Shown: piece after piece, positions 34,836-44,095 of the stretch
Layout of the letters: every line of letters starts with the position of its first letter
How positions within the stretch are numbered: the first letter of the stretch is position 1
Source of the DNA: Roseburia zhanii
Lineage (GTDB): Bacteria; Bacillota; Clostridia; Lachnospirales; Lachnospiraceae
Direction: 5' to 3'
DNA length: 64,000 nucleotides
NCBI RefSeq assembly: GCF_014287635.1
Contig: NZ_JACOPH010000003.1
Location: 1-64,000 of the forward strand
The notes under the pieces: generated by a model
Seen by the model: the letters and a program-made list of their open reading frames with translations, nothing else
Database searches by the model: none
Told to the model about the DNA's origin: nothing
Translations under genes and position numbers: made by a program

Positions 34836-36362
34836 ATGAAGATCACAACATTCGCAGCAATCTATATCGGCTCTTATGAAGTCAGTCTGAAGATATTTGA
34901 ACTGTCAGCAAAGAAACCTATCCGGGAAATTGATCATGTAAGGGCAAGAGTAGAACTTGGCAAAGATTCGTATCAGAAAGGTTATATCGGATACGAATTG
35001 ATGGAAGAATTAGGCAATGTATTAGCAGAATACAAAAAGATCATGGAAGGTTACAGAGTCGATGATTATACAGCCTATGCCGGTGGAGTTTTCCGTGATA
35101 CCAAAAATGAACTGTTTGTCTTAGACCAGTTATATATACGGACCGGAATCCATATACAGGTCTTAAGCAATTCCGAACACCGTTTTATCGGATATAAGTC
35201 CGTTGCGTTCCGGCAGGAATTTGATGAAATGACAAGGCAGGGAGCAGCCGTTGTAGATGTAGGTGGTGGAAGCCTTCAGATCACCTTGTTTTCCAATGGA
35301 AAAGTGATTACGACACAGCATATGGTCTTAGGAACGATGCGTCTTAGGGAAAAAATTGCTGCGATCGGCAACAGTGTCGCACATTATGAAACACAGTTAG
35401 AAGAACTGGTCAATAAAGACCTTGAAGTATTCAAGTCTTTATATATGAAAGATAATAAGATCAAATATATCATTTTCATGGGTGATTATATTATGGAAAT
35501 GATAAGTAAGACAGATAAGAGGGCAGACCGTACCGTCGCATCGGATAAATTTGTAAAGACCATGCGGAAACTTTACAAAAAGAATCTCGAACAGATCGCA
35601 TCAGAACTGAATATTTCGAATGAGAATGATGCATTGCTGCTGCCATATCTTGTATTGTATACAAGGATCACAGAAGAATTAAATCCTGAAGAAATCTGGG
35701 CACCGGGAGCAAACGTCAGTGATGGTATGGCTTATGAATATGCAGAGAAGAAACAGATATTAAAGCCGGTGCATGATTTTGAAGAAGATATTTTATCTGC
35801 AGCCAGAAAATTATCTAAGCGTTATGAGAGTTTTTCCCCACATATCAATGCATTGACAAAAATGGCAGTTTTAATCTTTGATGCCATGAAAAAAGTACAT
35901 GGCATGGAGAATCGGGAACGCCTGCTGTTACAGGTGGCAGCAATCCTGCATGACTGCGGAAAATATGTCAGTTTAGCAAGAGGACCGGAATGTGCCTATA
36001 ATATCATCATGGAATCAGAAATCATCGGATTGACGCATTTAGAAAGAGAAATCATAGCAAGAACGGTACTTTATAATACATATCCGTTAGATGATTATGA
36101 AGAATTAGCAGATGTTTTAGATCAGAAAAGTTATATGACCGTTGCAAAATTATCAGCGATCTTACGTGTATCAAATGCCATGGACCGCAGCCATAAACAG
36201 AAGTTTAAAAATGTCAAGGCATCGATCCGTGGCAAGCAGTTAATTATTACAATAGAAACAGCAGATGATATTATTTTGGAAAAAGGACTGTTTGATACGA
36301 AAGCAGAATTTTTTGAAAAAGTATTCGGAATGCAACCGGTGATCAGAGAAAAGAGAATATAA
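34836..36362 (+). CDS. Ppx/GppA-family phosphatase with C-terminal HD domain
   Basis: This 508-aa protein has an ASKHA-fold phosphatase domain (1-300) and an HD domain (about 325-480). Visible are the opening IYIGSYEVSLKIFE in place of the usual DxGS loop, AGGVFRDTKNELFVL, VVDVGGGSLQITLF (the nucleotide/phosphate loop) and the HD motif AAILHDCGKYV. The first phosphate loop reads YIGSYEVSL, so the usual Asp of (I/V)D(I/V)GS is replaced by Tyr. It is expected to hydrolyse polyphosphate or pppGpp, and its neighbour ppk suggests polyphosphate. The ATG at 34836 is set by AGGAGAGG nine bases upstream. Confidence 0.87.
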   Translation: MKITTFAAIYIGSYEVSLKIFELSAKKPIREIDHVRARVELGKDSYQKGYIGYELMEELGNVLAEYKKIMEGYRVDDYTAYAGGVFRDTKNELFVLDQLYIRTGIHIQVLSNSEHRFIGYKSVAFRQEFDEMTRQGAAVVDVGGGSLQITLFSNGKVITTQHMVLGTMRLREKIAAIGNSVAHYETQLEELVNKDLEVFKSLYMKDNKIKYIIFMGDYIMEMISKTDKRADRTVASDKFVKTMRKLYKKNLEQIASELNISNENDALLLPYLVLYTRITEELNPEEIWAPGANVSDGMAYEYAEKKQILKPVHDFEEDILSAARKLSKRYESFSPHINALTKMAVLIFDAMKKVHGMENRERLLLQVAAILHDCGKYVSLARGPECAYNIIMESEIIGLTHLEREIIARTVLYNTYPLDDYEELADVLDQKSYMTVAKLSAILRVSNAMDRSHKQKFKNVKASIRGKQLIITIETADDIILEKGLFDTKAEFFEKVFGMQPVIREKRI

Positions 36363-36418
36363 ATACCTGTCAGGTATCTTTATCGTTACGGGCAAACATA
36401 CAATACGAGGTGAGGCAG

Positions 36419-38545
36419 ATGGAAAAATCAAAAATTTTTATGGATCCTGAAAATTATGAAAACAGAGAGTTAAGCTGGATCAAGTTTGACGGCAGGGTAT
36501 TAGATGAAGCGAGAGATAAAACAATCCCATTATTGGAGCGTCTGAAGTTTGTAAGCATCACATCTTCTAATCTGGATGAATTTTTTATGGTCAGGGTGGC
36601 ATCTTTAAAAGATATGGTACATGCCGGATATAAGAAAAAAGATATTGCAGGCATGACGGCAACAGAACAGCTAAATGCAATCAATACGGCAACAAGAAAA
36701 TTAGTCGACACGCAGTATTCGACTTATAACCGTTCCTTACTTCCGTTATTAAAAGCAAAAGATATCCGTATCTTAGATGCCTATGAAGATTTAAACGATA
36801 CACAGGCAGCTTTTGTAGATGCATATTTTATGGAAAATGTGTATCCGGTACTCACACCGATGGCAGTAGATGCTTCAAGACCATTTCCGTTGATCCGTAA
36901 TAAGACATTGAATATCGCAGCATTGATCAAGCGGAAAGAATCAGAAAAAGAAGTGGAATTTGCAACCGTACAGGTGCCTTCTGTACTGCCGAGATTAGTA
37001 GAGATCCCATCAGAAAAAGAAGGAGGCAGGACATTTTTACTCTTAGAGCAGATGATCGAACGGAATATCTCAAAACTGTTTTTAAACTGTAAAGTCGTAT
37101 GTGCATATCCATACCGTATTATGAGAAATGCAGATCTTTCCATTGATGAAGATGAGGCAGCCGATTTGTTAAAAGAGATCCAGAAACAGTTAAAGATGCG
37201 TCAGTGGGGAGAAGTGATCCGCCTGGAAGTAGAAGATAAGATGGATGAAAAACTGCTTGCGATCTTAAAAGAAGAATTAAAGGTCAAAGATGCAGATATC
37301 TTTAAGATCAATGGTCCGATAGACCTGACTTTTTTAATGAAGTTATATGGACTCGAAGGCTGTGATGATCTTAGATATAAGAAATATGTTCCACAGAGAG
37401 TTCCGCAGATCGAACCGGGAGAAGATATTTTTGCCGAGATCAGAAAAGGTGATATTTTAATGCACCACCCATACCAGACATTTGATCCGGTCGTAGATTT
37501 TATCAGACAGGCAGCAAAAGATCCCGATGTGCTTGCAATCAAGCAGACACTTTATCGTGTCAGCGGCAATTCACCGATCATTGCATCGTTAGCACAGGCA
37601 GCGGAAAATGGAAAACAGGTATCAGTATTAGTCGAATTAAAGGCACGTTTTGACGAAGAAAATAATATTGTCTGGGCAAAAAAATTAGAGAAAGCAGGCT
37701 GTCATGTTATTTATGGACTTGTAGGTTTAAAAACACACAGCAAGATCGCACTTGTGGTCAGACGTGAAGAAGACGGTATCCGCAGATATGTACATTTAGG
37801 AACCGGAAACTATAACGATTCGACAGCAAAATTATATACAGACTGTGGTATCTTTACCTGCTCAGAAGCAATCGGGGAAGATGCAACTGCTGTTTTTAAT
37901 ATGCTTTCAGGATATTCCGAGCCATTGTCATGGAACCGTTTAGTCGTTGCACCGATCTGGCTTCGTAAAAAATTCTTAAAGCTTATCAACCGCGAAACGA
38001 AGAATGCAAAAGAGGGAGGAGAAGGAAAGATCATTGCAAAAATGAATTCCCTCTGTGATAAAGAGATCATTGCCGCTTTATATGAAGCTTCGGCAGCAGG
38101 CGTACAGATCGATCTGATCGTCCGTGGTATCTGTTGTTTGAAAGTAGGTATTCCGGGGATCAGTGAGAATATCAGGGTACGTTCGATTGTTGGTAATTTT
38201 TTAGAGCACAGCCGGATCTTTTATTTCTATAATAATGGACAGCCGGAATTTTATATGGGAAGTGCAGATTGGATGCCGCGTAATTTAGACCGTCGTGTGG
38301 AAATTTTATTCCCGGTAGAAGATGAGGAGATCCAAAAGAGCGTGTATCATATTTTAGAGGTAGAATTAGCTGATAATGTGAAAGCTCATATATTGAATAA
38401 AGATGGGGAATATGAGAAAATAGATAAAAGAGGAAAAGTCTTAGTGAATTCACAGGATCAGTTCTGCAAAGAAGCAAAAGTCAAAAAGACAAAAGAACAG
38501 GGTGTTTATCAGGAAAGGGTGTTTATTCCGGCAGAACCCGTATAA
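36419..38545 (+). CDS. ppk1: Polyphosphate kinase 1
   Basis: This 708-aa enzyme makes polyphosphate from ATP reversibly. The N-terminal domain signature is NRELSWIKFDGRVLDEARD; the catalytic C-terminal part has DVLAIKQTLYRVSGNSPI, the phospho-histidine in GLKTHSKIALVVRRE, HLGTGNYND and the final RRVEILFPVED. It acts at the membrane or in the cytoplasm. The ATG at 36419 is chosen over a GTG at 36410 because GAGGTG sits six bases upstream. A short ATACCT/AGGTAT hairpin with a weak T-run lies in the 56-base gap after the Ppx-like gene and may attenuate transcription. Confidence 0.95.
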   Translation: MEKSKIFMDPENYENRELSWIKFDGRVLDEARDKTIPLLERLKFVSITSSNLDEFFMVRVASLKDMVHAGYKKKDIAGMTATEQLNAINTATRKLVDTQYSTYNRSLLPLLKAKDIRILDAYEDLNDTQAAFVDAYFMENVYPVLTPMAVDASRPFPLIRNKTLNIAALIKRKESEKEVEFATVQVPSVLPRLVEIPSEKEGGRTFLLLEQMIERNISKLFLNCKVVCAYPYRIMRNADLSIDEDEAADLLKEIQKQLKMRQWGEVIRLEVEDKMDEKLLAILKEELKVKDADIFKINGPIDLTFLMKLYGLEGCDDLRYKKYVPQRVPQIEPGEDIFAEIRKGDILMHHPYQTFDPVVDFIRQAAKDPDVLAIKQTLYRVSGNSPIIASLAQAAENGKQVSVLVELKARFDEENNIVWAKKLEKAGCHVIYGLVGLKTHSKIALVVRREEDGIRRYVHLGTGNYNDSTAKLYTDCGIFTCSEAIGEDATAVFNMLSGYSEPLSWNRLVVAPIWLRKKFLKLINRETKNAKEGGEGKIIAKMNSLCDKEIIAALYEASAAGVQIDLIVRGICCLKVGIPGISENIRVRSIVGNFLEHSRIFYFYNNGQPEFYMGSADWMPRNLDRRVEILFPVEDEEIQKSVYHILEVELADNVKAHILNKDGEYEKIDKRGKVLVNSQDQFCKEAKVKKTKEQGVYQERVFIPAEPV

Positions 38546-38564
38546 CAGCAAAGGAGGCAGGCTT

Positions 38565-39383
38565 ATGCAGGCAGGAAAAATACTTTTTGTAGATTTGGAT
38601 GCAACCTTACTATCAGATGACAAGACAGTGTCAAAAGGCAACCGTCATGCGATCAGGAAAGCATTAGATCAGGGGAATTACGTTGTCGTTGCTACAGGAC
38701 GGCCGGTAGAAAGCGGCAGGATCGTCGTCAAAGAATTAGGACTTACGATGCCCGGATGCTATATGATCGCCTTTAATGGTTCGGTACTCTATGACTGTTC
38801 GGCTGACAGGGTATTATATAATAAGACAGTTCCGATCCATTATGTATATCAGTTATTTGAAAAGGCAAGACAGGCAGGAATTTATATCCAGACCTATAAT
38901 CAGATGGAAGTGCTGACAGAAAAGCATTCCAAAGAATTAGATTATTATACGGAACATAGCAAGATGCGATATAAACTTCTGCCGGATGTTGTTGCCGGAT
39001 TAGAGGAAGAACCGCATAAGGTGCTTTTAATCAGTTTAGAGGATCAGAAGTTATTAGAAGATTTTGAACAGGAAAATGCAGCATGGGCAGAAGGAAAACT
39101 AAATAGTTTCTTCTCAAGCACAAAGTATTTAGAGTATTGTCCGGCTGGAGTCAGCAAGGGAATGGCAATCGAATATTTATGTAATTTTTTAAATATCCCG
39201 ATTGAGAATACGATCGCAGTCGGAGATGAGCGGAATGACATTTCCATGATCAAGGCAGCACATATTGGTATAGCAGTACAAAATGCTGTTGATGCGGCAA
39301 AAGAAGCAGCAGATGATATTACGGAAAATGACAATAACCATGATGCGATTGCAGAAGTGATCGGGAAATATATCCTGCTATAA
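38565..39383 (+). CDS. HAD-superfamily (Cof-type) phosphatase
   Basis: This 272-aa hydrolase has HAD motif I (LFVDLDATLLSDDKTVS, with Ala where Gly is common in DxDGTL), motif II (ATGRP), motif III Lys (SKGMAIEYL) and motif IV (VGDERNDISMI). The type IIB cap is typical of Cof/YbjI-like sugar- or nucleotide-phosphate phosphatases. The substrate is unknown. AAAGGAGG sets the ATG at 38565, 19 bases after ppk, so it likely belongs to the same operon. Confidence 0.88.
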   Translation: MQAGKILFVDLDATLLSDDKTVSKGNRHAIRKALDQGNYVVVATGRPVESGRIVVKELGLTMPGCYMIAFNGSVLYDCSADRVLYNKTVPIHYVYQLFEKARQAGIYIQTYNQMEVLTEKHSKELDYYTEHSKMRYKLLPDVVAGLEEEPHKVLLISLEDQKLLEDFEQENAAWAEGKLNSFFSSTKYLEYCPAGVSKGMAIEYLCNFLNIPIENTIAVGDERNDISMIKAAHIGIAVQNAVDAAKEAADDITENDNNHDAIAEVIGKYILL

Positions 39384-39419
39384 TTTATGATCTTATGTCA
39401 ACAGTTACGACAGTTGATA

Positions 39420-40262
39420 TTAAGATGGGCGAAGGTTAGTCAGCAGGTCGTAAGGAACAAATAAGTGTCCCATACCGCTGCCTAATTTGATATGTGGTTT
39501 ATTGCTTCCATGAAAATCAGAACCACCGGAAAGTTTCAGATCATATTCTTTTGCAAGTCTGCGGATATACTGTTCTTCACCACGCTGGTAAGTCGAATAG
39601 ATGGCTTCAATACCATCTAAGCCACAGGACTTACAGTCAGAGATCAGTTCCCGCAGTCTTGCATCGCTCATATGATATAAGATCGGGTGTGCTAAAACGG
39701 CAGCACCACCGGCAGCATGGATCAGACCAATGGATTCCTGTGGAGTGATCTTTTCCCTTGCCACATAACAGCGGCAGCCGTCACCGATATATTTCTCAAA
39801 TGCTTCAGAGATCGTTTTGATATAACCATGTTCTAATAAGAATCTGGCAATATGTGCCCTTGTAAGTACTGCATCAGGAAACATGGCACGTAAAGCTTCT
39901 TCGGTCACAGGAAATCCCGCTTCCTGTAATTTTATATACATTTTCTGGTTGCGGTTATCACGGTTATCACGGAATTTTTCTAAATGTGATAATAAGTCTG
40001 GATTCGTTTCATCTAAAAACAGTCCTACCATATGGACTTCTTTTTCTTTATATTCGGTAGAAAGTTCCACACCGGGAATCAGTTCAATATCGTAATTATT
40101 AGCTTCTTTTTTTGCTTCTGCAATTCCGGCTACAGTGTCGTGGTCTGTTAAGGCAAATGCACTTAGATCAGCTTTTTTAGCTTCTGCAACTAATTCTGCC
40201 GGTGTTAATGTTCCGTCAGAAGCGGTGGAATGTACATGTAAATCTATTTTTCTGCTATTCAT
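39420..40262 (-). CDS. PHP-domain phosphoesterase (RNase AM/YciV-like)
   Basis: This 280-aa protein carries the polymerase-and-histidinol-phosphatase (PHP) metal motifs: KIDLHVHSTASDGTLTPAEL, LTDHDTVAGI, IPGVELSTEY, the ARFLLEHGYIKT segment, VLAHPILYH and the final GGSDFHGSNKP. The whole-length pattern matches the YciV/RNase AM group, now known as 5'-3' exonucleases acting on rRNA ends and nanoRNA in E. coli. AAAGGAG precedes the ATG and a good promoter drives the gene. It is convergent with the HAD gene. Confidence 0.87.
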   Translation of the reverse strand: MNSRKIDLHVHSTASDGTLTPAELVAEAKKADLSAFALTDHDTVAGIAEAKKEANNYDIELIPGVELSTEYKEKEVHMVGLFLDETNPDLLSHLEKFRDNRDNRNQKMYIKLQEAGFPVTEEALRAMFPDAVLTRAHIARFLLEHGYIKTISEAFEKYIGDGCRCYVAREKITPQESIGLIHAAGGAAVLAHPILYHMSDARLRELISDCKSCGLDGIEAIYSTYQRGEEQYIRRLAKEYDLKLSGGSDFHGSNKPHIKLGSGMGHLFVPYDLLTNLRPS

Positions 40263-40317
40263 AAAGATTCTCCTTTAAAAATAATGATAAACACAGGACT
40301 TGTGATTTCCTGCTGTT

Positions 40318-40346
40318 ATTATAGGATGTATTGTTTTTAGGGGCAA
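40318..40346 (-). promoter_or_regulatory. Sigma-A promoter of the PHP gene
   Basis: On the minus strand TTGCCC (40346-40341) and TATAAT (40323-40318) with 17-base spacing. Confidence 0.65.
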
Positions 40347-40404
40347 GGAAAATTCATATGTAATGATAAATTTAGGTTACTGACAGAAAAAACATGAAAA
40401 TTAC

Positions 40405-40433
40405 TTGACAAGAAAATATATGAATGTTATAGT
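40405..40433 (+). promoter_or_regulatory. Sigma-A promoter of the infC-rpmI-rplT operon
   Basis: Consensus TTGACA (40405-40410) and TATAGT (40428-40433) with 17-base spacing, just before the attenuator leader. Confidence 0.85.
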
Positions 40434-40440
40434 AAATGAG

Positions 40441-40569
40441 TTGTTGAAAGCAAGTAGAGTATCCACTCTCACCTAAGCGCAATCGGGCGACTTATGGTTT
40501 ATAGTTCAGATGACGTTTTACGTTGTTCGTCTAATTTTGTAGTGGATAGTCGTTCTATCCGCTTTTTTT
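40441..40569 (+). promoter_or_regulatory. Attenuator leader of infC operon, probable L20 leader
   Basis: The leader ends in an intrinsic terminator (40541-40549 with 40555-40563, nine pairs with one wobble, followed by TTTTTT) that stands before infC. The first terminator arm, AGTGGATA (40541-40548), is also perfectly complementary to TATCCACT at 40460-40467, giving a mutually exclusive anti-terminator. Position and logic fit the L20-binding leader of Firmicutes, where excess ribosomal protein L20 causes premature termination. Between the arms, GGTTTATAGTTCAGATGACG may be the 23S rRNA mimic. A further CCCATGG/CCATGGG hairpin (40588-40606) lies ahead of the ribosome site. Confidence 0.8.
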
Positions 40570-40635
40570 ATGATTACATGCAAAATACCCATGGAAGAAC
40601 CATGGGATGAATATTTATTTTGGAGGTGCACAACC

Positions 40636-41142
40636 ATTAGCGAGTTAATGATTAATGAACAGATCAGAGATAGAGAGATTCGTCTGATCGGAGTAAACGG
40701 AGAACAGCTTGGCATCATGTCAGCCAGAGAGGCGATGAAGTTAGCCGAGGAAGCAGAGCTTGATTTAGTAAAGATCGCTCCCACTGCGAAACCACCTGTA
40801 TGTAAGATTATCGATTACGGTAAATACAGATATGAGTTAGCAAGAAAAGAAAAAGAAGCTAAGAAGAAGCAGAAGGTTGTAGAAGTCAAGGAAATTCGTA
40901 TGTCACCGAATATCGAGTCGAATGATTTGAATACCAAAATGAATGCGGCTAAGAAATTCCTTGAGAAAGGCAACAAAGTAAAAGTTACTTTACGTTTTCG
41001 TGGTCGTGAAATGGCTCATATGCAGAGCAGCAGACATATCTTAGATGATTTTGCTGAGAGTCTTTCTGATACAGCAGTCATAGAAAAAGCACCAAAGGTA
41101 GAAGGCAGAAGCATCAGCATGGTGCTTGCAGAGAAAAAATAG
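40636..41142 (+). CDS. infC: Translation initiation factor IF-3 (ATT start codon)
   Basis: This 168-aa factor prevents premature joining of ribosomal subunits. The N-terminal domain has [20 protein letters not shown] (starting at residue 4) and the C-terminal domain has [15 protein letters not shown] and [15 protein letters not shown]. The best start is ATT at 40636, seven bases after GGAGGTG. The in-frame ATG at 40648 is too far from that site and would delete the conserved start, and the ATG at 40570 lies in the terminator tail. A rare AUU start is the known device for IF-3 autoregulation in other bacteria. Confidence 0.92.
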   Translation: MSELMINEQIRDREIRLIGVNGEQLGIMSAREAMKLAEEAELDLVKIAPTAKPPVCKIIDYGKYRYELARKEKEAKKKQKVVEVKEIRMSPNIESNDLNTKMNAAKKFLEKGNKVKVTLRFRGREMAHMQSSRHILDDFAESLSDTAVIEKAPKVEGRSISMVLAEKK

Positions 41143-41165
41143 CATTTTTAAGGAGGAAATATACT

Positions 41166-41363
41166 ATGCCAAAAATGAAAACCAGCAGAGCAGCTGCAAA
41201 ACGTTTTAAAGTTACGGGAACAGGAAAATTAAAAAGAAATAAAGCTTACAGAAGACATATCTTAACAAAGAAAACAACAAAGAATAAGAGAAATCTTAGA
41301 AAACCTGCAATGACAGATTCAACAAACGTAACAAACATGAAGAAGATTTTACCGTATTTATAG
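41166..41363 (+). CDS. rpmI: Ribosomal protein L35
   Basis: This 65-aa, very basic 50S protein begins [20 protein letters not shown], with [13 protein letters not shown] following, the usual L35 pattern. It lies 23 bases after infC with an AAGGAGG site and before rplT, the universal order of this operon. Confidence 0.96.
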   Translation: MPKMKTSRAAAKRFKVTGTGKLKRNKAYRRHILTKKTTKNKRNLRKPAMTDSTNVTNMKKILPYL

Positions 41364-41387
41364 GAAGTAGTTAAGGAGGAATAGAAA

Positions 41388-41744
41388 ATGGCAAGAATTA
41401 AAGGCGGCTTAAATGCTAAGAAAAAACACAATAGAGTTTTAAAACTGGCTAAAGGTTATAGAGGAGCTCGTTCCAAACAGTACAGAGTAGCAAAACAGTC
41501 TGTTATGAGAGCCTTAACAAGTTCCTATGCTGGTAGAAAACAGAGAAAAAGACAGTTCCGTCAGTTATGGATCGCTCGTATCAATGCAGCAGCCAGAATG
41601 AACGGAATTTCTTACAGCCAGTTCATGCACGGCTTAAAATTAGCTGGTGTAGATATGAACCGTAAAATGTTAGCAGAGATGGCTGTAAATGATGCAGAAG
41701 GATTTGCAACATTAGCTGAGTTAGCAAAGAGCAAAGTAGCTTAA
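41388..41744 (+). CDS. rplT: Ribosomal protein L20
   Basis: This 118-aa basic protein binds 23S rRNA early in 50S assembly and is the presumed effector of the leader at 40441. [35 protein letters not shown] and [16 protein letters not shown] are diagnostic. An AAGGAGG site precedes it. Confidence 0.97.
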   Translation: MARIKGGLNAKKKHNRVLKLAKGYRGARSKQYRVAKQSVMRALTSSYAGRKQRKRQFRQLWIARINAAARMNGISYSQFMHGLKLAGVDMNRKMLAEMAVNDAEGFATLAELAKSKVA

Positions 41745-42628
41745 TTGTAATAAGCAGATGGACAGGCTCCCGTTTTTCGGGAGTCTTTTTTGGTAATCTT
41801 TTTCTGGAACTGTTTGCGGTAGTCCCTTGGGGACATCTGTTTTTGTTTATGAAAGATCTTAGAAAAATACAGGCTGTTGTCAAAACCGATGGAATTTGCA
41901 ATGGCTGTGATGGACAGGTTGGAATGTTCTAAGAGATAACAAGCCTGTTTCATGCGGAAAACCGTTAAATATTCCTTAGGAGATATATGTAAGACATTCT
42001 GGAATGACCGGAACAGATGACTCCGGCTTAAGCCTACATAATCTGCAATATCTTCTACAGTGACCGCATAGGAATAATTGGCAGTGATATATTCAATCCC
42101 TTTCTGGACATAGCTGTTGGCTGTGTCTGGTGCTTTTTCATGGGAGGCGGTCTGCATAAAAAGAGAAAGCATCGTATAGAGCCGTCCGGTCATTTCAACA
42201 GCATGTTCTAATTCATTGCCTCTGGCATCATAAATATGAAGGATCTGCCGGTGGATCGATTCTCCGAGAGGATTTTTATGGATGACCGGCGAGTTTGGGG
42301 AAAAATCTGTAGCTTTTAAAATGATCGAAGCGTCACTGCCGGTAAAACCCACCCATGCATATTCCCATGGGGATTTATGGCTGGCAATATAAGTGACTTC
42401 TGTATTCGGATAGACCAAAAAGGCATCTCCCGCAGACAGCGTATAGGTATTGCCATTGACGATATAACTGCCGCTGCCGGAAATGATATAATGGATCAGG
42501 TAATGATCCCGGATTCCCGGTCCCCATTGATAGCCGGGCGTACATTTTTGAAAACCTACATTATATACAGAAAGAGATACTAATTCTTTTTCGCTGACTT
42601 TGTAGGAATTTTTGTAATTTGCACTCAT
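41741..42628 (-). CDS. AraC-family transcriptional regulator with cupin-like sensor domain
   Basis: This 295-aa regulator has an N-terminal AraC-type sugar-binding cupin (about 20-160: [33 protein letters not shown] and [11 protein letters not shown]) and two C-terminal helix-turn-helix motifs ([19 protein letters not shown] and [20 protein letters not shown], with [10 protein letters not shown]). This organisation is shared with MsmR/RafR-like activators of sugar genes. The start follows CGGAGGC; longer in-frame ATGs lack a site. Its C-terminal codons run through the rplT terminator. It diverges from galE and may control it or a distant sugar locus. Confidence 0.9.
   Translation of the reverse strand: MSANYKNSYKVSEKELVSLSVYNVGFQKCTPGYQWGPGIRDHYLIHYIISGSGSYIVNGNTYTLSAGDAFLVYPNTEVTYIASHKSPWEYAWVGFTGSDASIILKATDFSPNSPVIHKNPLGESIHRQILHIYDARGNELEHAVEMTGRLYTMLSLFMQTASHEKAPDTANSYVQKGIEYITANYSYAVTVEDIADYVGLSRSHLFRSFQNVLHISPKEYLTVFRMKQACYLLEHSNLSITAIANSIGFDNSLYFSKIFHKQKQMSPRDYRKQFQKKITKKDSRKTGACPSAYYN
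41765..41791 (+). terminator. Rho-independent terminator of infC operon, inside the AraC gene
   Basis: Stem GGCTCCCG/CGGGAGTC (41765-41772 with 41778-41785, one wobble), TTTTT loop, then six T residues. It lies within the last codons of the convergent AraC-family gene. Confidence 0.88.
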
Positions 42629-42656
42629 AATGCCTCCGAAAAGAAATGATACTGTC

Positions 42657-42685
42657 ATTATAATCTTTGAAAAAAACAGATGCAA
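42657..42685 (-). promoter_or_regulatory. Sigma-A promoter of the AraC-family gene
   Basis: On the minus strand TTGCAT (42685-42680) and consensus TATAAT (42662-42657), 17-base spacing. No comparably good promoter is visible for galE in the rest of the shared gap, which may suggest activator dependence. Confidence 0.75.
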
Positions 42686-42799
42686 CAAAATTACATATAT
42701 TTTATACATTTTTTGCTAGAGGAAATGCAAGGAATCAGCTACACTATAGTCAACAGGAAAACCTAAATAGAACAAGGTAATGGTAAAGGAGGAGTACAT

Positions 42800-43816
42800 A
42801 TGGCAATCTTAGTAACAGGTGGTGCCGGATATATCGGCAGCCATACATGTGTGGAACTTTTAAATGCAGGTTATGATGTAGTGGTATTAGATAATCTTTC
42901 TAATTCCAGTGAGAAATCCCTTGATCGTGTAAAACAGATTACCGGAAAAGAAGTAAAATTTTACAAAGGAGATATTTTAGACCGTGATATCCTTTCTAAG
43001 ATCTTAGAAACAGAAACGATCGACAGCTGTATCCACTTTGCAGGATTAAAAGCAGTCGGTGAATCCGTTGCAAAGCCATGGGAATATTACAATAACAATA
43101 TTACCGGAACGTTAACTTTAGTAGATGAGATGCGTAAACATGGCTGCAAGAACATCATCTTTTCTTCTTCAGCAACAGTTTATGGAGATCCGGCAGTCAT
43201 CCCGATCACAGAAGAATGCCCGAAAGGAACCTGTACTAATCCTTACGGATGGTCAAAATCCATGTTAGAGCAGATCTTATCCGATATGCAGAAAGCAGAT
43301 CCTGAATGGAATGTGATCTTACTTCGTTATTTCAACCCGATCGGAGCACATAAGAGCGGATTGATCGGTGAGAATCCAAACGGTATTCCAAACAACCTGA
43401 TGCCATACATCACACAGGTAGCAGTTGGAAAATTAAAAGAGTTAGGTGTCTTTGGTAATGATTATGACACACCGGACGGAACCGGTGTCAGAGATTATAT
43501 CCATGTCGTAGACTTAGCAGTCGGACACGTAAAAGCATTAAAAAAGATCAAAGAGAATGCCGGACTTTGTATCTACAACCTTGGAACAGGAACCGGATAC
43601 AGCGTACTTGATATCGTAAAGAATTTTGAAGCAGCAACCGGTGTGAAGATTCCTTATGTGATCAAAGACAGAAGACCGGGAGATATTGCAATCTGCTATT
43701 CAGATGCAACAAAAGCAAAAGAGGAGTTAGGCTGGACTGCACAGTATGGGATCAAAGAAATGTGTGCAGATTCATGGAACTGGCAGAAAAACAATCCAAA
43801 TGGTTATGATGACTAA
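42800..43816 (+). CDS. galE: UDP-glucose 4-epimerase
   Basis: This 338-aa short-chain dehydrogenase-type enzyme interconverts UDP-glucose and UDP-galactose. The NAD loop [28 protein letters not shown], the catalytic Ser/Tyr-Lys segment (SSSATVYG and [12 protein letters not shown]), and [11 protein letters not shown] are all present, and the length is normal. AAAGGAGG precedes the ATG. It diverges from the AraC gene. No other galactose genes are here, so a role in envelope polysaccharide precursors is equally possible. Confidence 0.95.
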   Translation: MAILVTGGAGYIGSHTCVELLNAGYDVVVLDNLSNSSEKSLDRVKQITGKEVKFYKGDILDRDILSKILETETIDSCIHFAGLKAVGESVAKPWEYYNNNITGTLTLVDEMRKHGCKNIIFSSSATVYGDPAVIPITEECPKGTCTNPYGWSKSMLEQILSDMQKADPEWNVILLRYFNPIGAHKSGLIGENPNGIPNNLMPYITQVAVGKLKELGVFGNDYDTPDGTGVRDYIHVVDLAVGHVKALKKIKENAGLCIYNLGTGTGYSVLDIVKNFEAATGVKIPYVIKDRRPGDIAICYSDATKAKEELGWTAQYGIKEMCADSWNWQKNNPNGYDD

Positions 43817-43842
43817 AGGATGAAACTTTTTGAAAAAAAGAC

Positions 43843-43871
43843 TTGCAAAGTCGGAATTTGTATGTTAAAGT
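43843..43871 (+). promoter_or_regulatory. Promoter of the tRNA-Glu pair
   Basis: TTGCAA (43843-43848) and TAAAGT (43866-43871) with 17-base spacing, 14 bases before the first tRNA. Confidence 0.55.
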
Positions 43872-43884
43872 ATTAGACGGTCAT

Positions 43885-43956
43885 GGTTCGTTGGTCAAGC
43901 GGTTAAGACGCCGCCCTCTCACGGCGGAATCAGGGGTTCGATTCCCCTACGAACTG
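43885..43956 (+). tRNA. tRNA-Glu (anticodon CUC), copy 1
   Basis: The cloverleaf folds by eye. Acceptor GGTTCGT/ACGAACT (1-72 a G-U pair), D arm GTC...GAC, anticodon stem CCGCC/GGCGG around CTCTCAC (anticodon CTC), and T arm GGGG-TTCGATT-CCCC. CCA is not encoded. It reads GAG codons. Confidence 0.95.
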
Positions 43957-43994
43957 TTTCTGTTTGATACAGACAGCACAATTTCATATGATAT

Positions 43995-44066
43995 GGTTCG
44001 TTGGTCAAGCGGTTAAGACGCCGCCCTCTCACGGCGGAATCAGGGGTTCGATTCCCCTACGAACTG
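43995..44066 (+). tRNA. tRNA-Glu (anticodon CUC), copy 2
   Basis: Base-for-base identical with copy 1 over 72 bases. The flanks just after each copy (GAACTGTTTCTGTTT and GAACTGTTCTGTTT) are also alike, which points to a recent tandem duplication. The spacer is 38 bases. Confidence 0.95.
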
Positions 44067-44095
44067 TTCTGTTTATTATAAACAGCCCAACCCGG

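Noticed and set aside
42710..42799. Promoter for galE from TTGCTA (42713) and TATAGT (42745)
   Set aside because: The spacing is 26 bases, far from the usual 16-18, so no promoter is claimed.
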